Positions 41,241 through 45,487 of a stretch of DNA of 45,487 nucleotides are shown here, piece after piece. A model generated the notes under the pieces. It was not told where the DNA came from and ran no database searches. It saw nothing but the letters and a program-made list of their open reading frames with translations. Position numbers and translations under genes: made by a program. Position 1 is the stretch's first letter. Each line of letters starts with the position of its first letter. The stretch is from Alphaproteobacteria bacterium. GTDB lineage: Bacteria > Pseudomonadota > Alphaproteobacteria > Sphingomonadales > Kordiimonadaceae. The stretch covers positions 1 to 45,487 of the forward strand of contig JABXIV010000058.1 in NCBI GenBank assembly GCA_013372925.1, given 5' to 3'.

Positions 41241-44200
41241 ATGAAACTCACAGAAAAGAGCCTGAAAAATCCGGCGGCTGTCATAGTGATCGCTGCTATG
41301 GCGCTCGTACTGGGTGCCGTGATGCTGACCAAGCTGCCTGTTCAGCTTTTCCCGGCCATTGAGCGGCCGCAACTTGCCGTGCAAGTATTCTGGCGGGGGG
41401 CCAGTCCTTCGGAAATTGAATCTGAGATTATCGAGCCAATTGAAGAAGTGATGCAGGGCATCCCGGCGCTTGAGGAAATGCGCACCTTCTCGAACAACAG
41501 CTTCGGTTTTGTATCGCTTGAGTTTGCACTCGAGGCGGATATGGACCGCACGTTGATCGACGTGATCAGCCGCATCAACCGGTTGCCGCCCCTGCCTGCC
41601 GATGCTGACCGCCCCCGCGTACTGATGAATGGAGGCAACCCAACGGGTGAAACGCTGATCTATCTGTTTACCCAGTTCCGGGAAGGCAGTGCCCTGCCGC
41701 AGGATCAGTATGTCAGCTTCATTCAGGACGAGGTGGTGCCGCAGCTTGAAAGCGTGGAAGGCGTGTCTCGCATTTCTGTGGAAGCAGGTGCGGGGTTTGG
41801 CGAACAGCTCACCATCGAATTTGATGCCATTCGGGCAGCAGAACTGGGTGTCAGCCCGAATGCGATTGCGCGTCTTGTTGGCCGCACGGTGGACAGTTCA
41901 GGGGGCTTCCTCGAGGTTGGGCGTCGCCGCTATATGCTGAACTTTCAGGGCCGCTATGAGCCGGAAGAGCTGAAAGCCCAGATTCTGGATTGGCGCGACG
42001 GCAGGCCCATCACCCTTGGGGATATTGCCACTGTTGAAGTGGCGCCGCCTGATGCAAGCCAAGTGGTTTACCAGAATGGCAATCCAGCTGTGGGCATGCG
42101 GGTTATTCGCGAAAGCGGCGCCAATGTGCTGGCCACAATTGATCGCCTGACCGAACGATTGGATGAGATGAATGCCGGTATCCTTAAGGAACGCGGTATT
42201 GCCATTGAGAAATCCTTCGATCCTTCTGTCTTTATCAAGCGGGCCATCAACCTTCTCAGCACCAACCTTTTGATCGGTGTGCTGTTGGCTGTCGGTGTGC
42301 TGTGGTGGTTCCTGCGCCAGATCAGGGCAACGCTTCTGATCGCACTGACAATTCCAGTGTGCTTGCTGACAACCATCATCGTCTTGGCGCTTTTTGGCCG
42401 CACGGTGAATGTGATCTCGCTTGCGGGGCTCGCATTTGCAACGGGCATGGTGCTGGATGCTGCTATTGTGGTGCTTGAAAATATCGTCCGGTTGCGGGAA
42501 CGGGGAGAGAAATCCTCTGTCGCGTCGCTTTTGGGCGCAAGCCAGGTCTGGGGGGCGCTTCTTGCTTCCACCACCACAACAGTGGCGATCTTTGTGCCCA
42601 TTCTTTTCCTGAAAGATGTGGAAGGCCAACTGTTTGCGGATCTTGCGCTTACTATTGCGATTGGTGTTGGCCTGTCGCTGATTGTGGCGGTTACCGTGCT
42701 CCCGGTGGCGGCTGACGCGTGGCTGAAAAAGCTGCCAGCGAATGAAGCCGCCGGTGCCCGCGCCAAACGCTTTGCCGGCAAGCTGATGACCCTCACTGGC
42801 CACCCAGTTCGCCGTGTGGGGCTGATTGTGGGCCTGATGGCTGGGGCTGTGGGGCTGAGCTATGCCTTGCTGCCAAACCTGAACTATCTGCCGCCAGTGA
42901 AGCGCGATGCGGTGGATGCCTTCATGGCCTTCCCGTCTGGTGCCAACACCGAAACGGTGGATAAGGAAATCGCCAGCGTTATCGTGGAACGCCTGAAGCC
43001 TTATATGGACGGCACAAAGGAACCTGCGCTCAGGAACTATTACATCATCACTTTCCCGAACGGGCAGGGCGGTTCCCTTGGTGTGCGCGCCAAAGACCAG
43101 AACAAGGTCAAGGAACTTGAGAAGATCGTGAATGAGGAAATCCTCGCAGGATTCCCCGATGTGTTTGCCTTTGGCCAGCAGGGAAATCTGTTTGGCGGCT
43201 TTGGTGGCAGCGGTTCGGTGCAGTTGCATCTGCAGTCCCGCGATCTGGACGGCCTTAGGGACGTGACCATGCGGGCGATGCAGCTTGTGCAGGAAAACCT
43301 GCCCGGTGCTCGCGCGCAGCCAAATCCTGATCCGAACGTGGTAACCCCTGAACTGAAAATCATCCCGAACGATCGTCGTTTGGCAGAGGTGGGATATACC
43401 CGCAACGATGTGGCCCGCATTATCCGGGCGCTGGGGGATGGCCTGTGGCTTGGCGAGCATTTCGATGGCGAGCGCCGCGTGGATATGATCCTGAAGTCCC
43501 AAGAATGGGCCGAACCCGAGCAACTTGAAAGCGTGCCTGTGGCGACGCCGCGTGGCGGCACAGTCCTGCTGGGTGATCTGGTGAAGATTGAGCGCGGGGT
43601 TGGTCCAAGTTTCGTGCAGCGGGTGGACCGCAAGCGCACGGTCACGCTGAATATCAACCAGCCTGACGGTATGGCGCTTGAAGACATGATCACCGTGCTG
43701 CGGGAAAAGGTTGAACCTGAGCTGAAACCGATGATGCCTGCTGACGGCACCATCAGCTATGGCGGCAGTGCTGACGCACTTGATCGTGCTGTTGGATCGC
43801 TGGCGATCAACTTTGTGCTGGCCCTTGGCCTTCTGTTCATGATTTTGGCGGCGCTTTTCCGCTCAGCCAAGGATGCCATCTTTGTGGTGATTACCATTCC
43901 GCTGGCAACAGTGGGGGGTGTGCTGGCTCTCAGGCTTCTGAACCTGTTCTCATTCGCGCCGCTTGATCTGCTGACAATGATTGGCTTCATCATCCTGCTC
44001 GGCCTTGTGGTGAACAATGCGATCCTGCTGGTTGCCCAAGCACGAGCCGGTGAAGCGGAAGGCCTGACACGGGATGAAGCGGTTGAACGCTCGCTCGCCT
44101 TGCGCCTGCGCCCGATCTTCATGAGCACGCTGACATCCATCATGGGCATGTTGCCGCTGGTGCTGTTCCCCGGTGCGGGCAGCGATATCTATCGTGGTAT

Positions 44201-44345
44201 GGCAACGACCATCGTTGGCGGTATGGCGCTTTCCACCCTCTTTACGCTTGTGCTTTTGCCTTGTCTGCTGCGCTTCAAGGAACTGGACATGATCATGGCC
44301 TTTTTCGCCCGCCTGCGGAGGCGTCCGCTTCGGGCAGCCGAATAA
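41241..44345 (+). CDS. RND-family efflux transporter, inner-membrane pump
   Basis: A 1034-residue RND pump of AcrB/CusA type that uses proton flow to export drugs, metals or other compounds. There are two halves, each with one helix then a large periplasmic loop: first helix IVIAAMALVLGAVML, the periplasmic pore domain to about 330, helices 2-6 (about 335-500), helix 7 near 530, second loop to about 860, and helices 8-12. In TM4 the family Asp pair is reduced to one (ATGMVLDAAIVVLEN), as in CusA. In TM10, NNAILLV takes the place of the AcrB lysine. The start at 41241, behind GAGGAAAA, gives the usual N-terminus. The adaptor gene follows after 24 bases. No outer-membrane factor is within the window. 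Confidence 0.93.
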   Translation: MKLTEKSLKNPAAVIVIAAMALVLGAVMLTKLPVQLFPAIERPQLAVQVFWRGASPSEIESEIIEPIEEVMQGIPALEEMRTFSNNSFGFVSLEFALEADMDRTLIDVISRINRLPPLPADADRPRVLMNGGNPTGETLIYLFTQFREGSALPQDQYVSFIQDEVVPQLESVEGVSRISVEAGAGFGEQLTIEFDAIRAAELGVSPNAIARLVGRTVDSSGGFLEVGRRRYMLNFQGRYEPEELKAQILDWRDGRPITLGDIATVEVAPPDASQVVYQNGNPAVGMRVIRESGANVLATIDRLTERLDEMNAGILKERGIAIEKSFDPSVFIKRAINLLSTNLLIGVLLAVGVLWWFLRQIRATLLIALTIPVCLLTTIIVLALFGRTVNVISLAGLAFATGMVLDAAIVVLENIVRLRERGEKSSVASLLGASQVWGALLASTTTTVAIFVPILFLKDVEGQLFADLALTIAIGVGLSLIVAVTVLPVAADAWLKKLPANEAAGARAKRFAGKLMTLTGHPVRRVGLIVGLMAGAVGLSYALLPNLNYLPPVKRDAVDAFMAFPSGANTETVDKEIASVIVERLKPYMDGTKEPALRNYYIITFPNGQGGSLGVRAKDQNKVKELEKIVNEEILAGFPDVFAFGQQGNLFGGFGGSGSVQLHLQSRDLDGLRDVTMRAMQLVQENLPGARAQPNPDPNVVTPELKIIPNDRRLAEVGYTRNDVARIIRALGDGLWLGEHFDGERRVDMILKSQEWAEPEQLESVPVATPRGGTVLLGDLVKIERGVGPSFVQRVDRKRTVTLNINQPDGMALEDMITVLREKVEPELKPMMPADGTISYGGSADALDRAVGSLAINFVLALGLLFMILAALFRSAKDAIFVVITIPLATVGGVLALRLLNLFSFAPLDLLTMIGFIILLGLVVNNAILLVAQARAGEAEGLTRDEAVERSLALRLRPIFMSTLTSIMGMLPLVLFPGAGSDIYRGMATTIVGGMALSTLFTLVLLPCLLRFKELDMIMAFFARLRRRPLRAAE

Positions 44346-44369
44346 AAATATAATGCGAGGAACTGAACA

Positions 44370-45476
44370 ATGACGACACTTACCATTCCAGAGAAACTAC
44401 CCTTCAGGGCGACCCTTGTTGCGGCCCTGTCTGCTGTCAGCCTGCTTTCGGGCGCTGCCGGGGCCATGCAACAAAACAAGATGCCGGCTGCCCTTGTAGA
44501 AGTGGCGGAAGCCAGCGATGAACTGATGGCCCCGCAAACATACCTGCCGGGTACGGTGGTCAGCCTGAACGACAGCCGCATTTCGGCGGAAATTTCAGGC
44601 CGTGTGACATGGATTGCCAGCGAAGGCACGCTTTTGAAGGAAGGCGATGTGATCGCGGAGATTGACGACAGAAACCTGCGCCTGACGCTAACGCGCAACA
44701 AAAGCCAGGTTAACCGCCTCCAGGCCCGTATCAAGTATCTCGAAAGTGATCTGTCGCGCCTGAAGGAACTTGCGGGAAATAACAATATTCCTGCAAGCCG
44801 CCTTGAGGAGGCACAAAGCACCCTCGCCATGACCAAAGAAGAACTGGCGCAGGCCCGCGTACTGGTGGATCAGGCGGAAGTGGACCTTGACCGCACCAAA
44901 GTGCGCGCACCTTTCCCGGGCCGGGTGGTGGAACGCCTGGCACAGATCGGCGAATATTCCACACCGGGGCGGCAGATCGTACGCCTTGTGGATACCGAGC
45001 ATCTCGAGGTTTCCGCCAAAGCGCCGGTAACGCTTGCCCGCGTACTGACAGATGGCCAGGCCGCTACCCTACGGGAAGACGACGCTGTGAAAGACACGCG
45101 CATCCGTGCCATTGTGCCGGTGGGTGATGCCCTCAGCCGCACGATGGAACTACGGGTCAGCCTGCCTGTGGGCAGCAACTATGTTGTGGGGTCTGCGCTT
45201 CAGGTTGGTGTGCCGTCTGCCAATCCGCAACAGGTAGTGGCCGTGCCGCGGGATGCGCTCGTGCTGCGCCGTGAAGGCACCTTTGTGTTCCGCGTGAAAG
45301 AAGACAACACAGCCGAACGCCTGCTGGTGAACACCGGCGCGGCGACCGGCCGTGTGGTGGCAGTAACCGGTGGTATCCAAAGCGGTGACCGGGTGGTGGT
45401 GCGCGGCGGTGAACGCCTGCGTGAAGGCCAGCCGGTTCAGCTTCGCGATATGGCTTCCCTTGCGAGCGGTCGGTAA
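44370..45476 (+). CDS. RND periplasmic adaptor (membrane fusion) protein
   Basis: A 368-residue HlyD-family adaptor that links the RND pump to an outer-membrane channel. A signal sequence lies at about residues 15-32 (LVAALSAVSLLSGAAGA), with no lipobox cysteine. The barrel-sandwich strand SAEISGRVTWIASEGTLLKEG and its partner DRTKVRAPFPGRVVERLAQIGEY flank a long coiled-coil hairpin (about 100-165). The beta-barrel and membrane-proximal domains follow (SAKAPVTLARVL to the end). GCGAGGAAC precedes the ATG. The stop lies 11 bases before the window end, so any outer-membrane protein would be downstream. Confidence 0.93.
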   Translation: MTTLTIPEKLPFRATLVAALSAVSLLSGAAGAMQQNKMPAALVEVAEASDELMAPQTYLPGTVVSLNDSRISAEISGRVTWIASEGTLLKEGDVIAEIDDRNLRLTLTRNKSQVNRLQARIKYLESDLSRLKELAGNNNIPASRLEEAQSTLAMTKEELAQARVLVDQAEVDLDRTKVRAPFPGRVVERLAQIGEYSTPGRQIVRLVDTEHLEVSAKAPVTLARVLTDGQAATLREDDAVKDTRIRAIVPVGDALSRTMELRVSLPVGSNYVVGSALQVGVPSANPQQVVAVPRDALVLRREGTFVFRVKEDNTAERLLVNTGAATGRVVAVTGGIQSGDRVVVRGGERLREGQPVQLRDMASLASGR

Positions 45477-45487
45477 CCCGTGCTCGC

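Noticed and set aside
41898-43523. 541-codon minus-strand frame inside the RND gene
   Set aside because: An antisense shadow: it is rich in His, Gln and Arg, as expected for the reverse of a codon-biased gene, with no domain.
1-45487. Search for mobile elements, CRISPR arrays, toxin-antitoxin pairs or a defence island
   Set aside because: No transposase, integrase, repeat-spacer pattern or known defence gene was seen; the genes are housekeeping, motility, transport or unknown.

Overview
The window looks like ordinary chromosome of a mesophilic alphaproteobacterium. The evidence is the company of alphaproteobacterial families: GapR (DUF2312), DUF1244, two DUF2336 proteins, FlaF beside flagellins, a PAS_5 protein, a 41-residue zinc-free ribosomal protein L36, and a transhydrogenase split into pntAA, pntAB and pntB. 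The overall look, with multi-domain MacB-like permeases and a DUF6491 protein, would suit Kordiimonadales or a close neighbour, but I cannot confirm that without a search. I see no tRNA, rRNA, insertion sequence, integrase, prophage or CRISPR array. Intergenic gaps are short and many operons end in recognisable hairpins.

Layout. 1-8.2 kb: at least four tandem, paralogous two-module FtsX/MacB-type ABC permeases, the first cut by the window edge, closed by a clear terminator. 8.2-11 kb: a 550-base gap and two tandem DUF2336 paralogues. 11-13.2 kb (minus): DoxX-like, ATP-grasp and DedA-like genes, probably one operon read from DedA. 13.4-15.2 kb (plus): arsenate reductase, aquaglyceroporin and adenine phosphoribosyltransferase. 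15.4-17 kb: a leaderless acidic protein with tandem VCBS/cadherin-like domains. 17.1-18.8 kb (minus): a cupin and an M14 carboxypeptidase. 18.9-19.4 kb: a candidate small RNA and rpmJ. 19.4-23.2 kb: HAD phosphatase, pyruvate kinase (minus), N-formylglutamate amidohydrolase, DUF1244 and gapR.

23.3-27.6 kb (minus) is a flagellin locus: two flagellins, FlaF, and a fourth gene that appears to be a strongly degenerated flagellin which has lost a conserved N-terminal segment. Both true flagellin genes carry the same 19-base block just upstream of the start codon. 27.9-31.2 kb (minus): a LysR regulator, then arylamine N-acetyltransferase downstream of a JmjC/cupin oxygenase. 31.3-32.6 kb (plus): a PAS_5 protein and a phosphoribosyltransferase, meeting glutamate racemase tail to tail. 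32.6-34.9 kb (minus): an NtrC-type response regulator followed by murI. 35.2-38 kb: the pntAA-pntAB-pntB operon. 38.1-41 kb: small secreted or hypothetical proteins and a DUF1295 membrane enzyme. 41.2-45.5 kb: an RND efflux pump and its periplasmic adaptor.

No defence island or obvious new multi-gene system is present. The best leads are the degenerate flagellin coupled to flaF, the shared flagellin leader block, and an intergenic small RNA candidate with its own promoter, two hairpins and a terminator.
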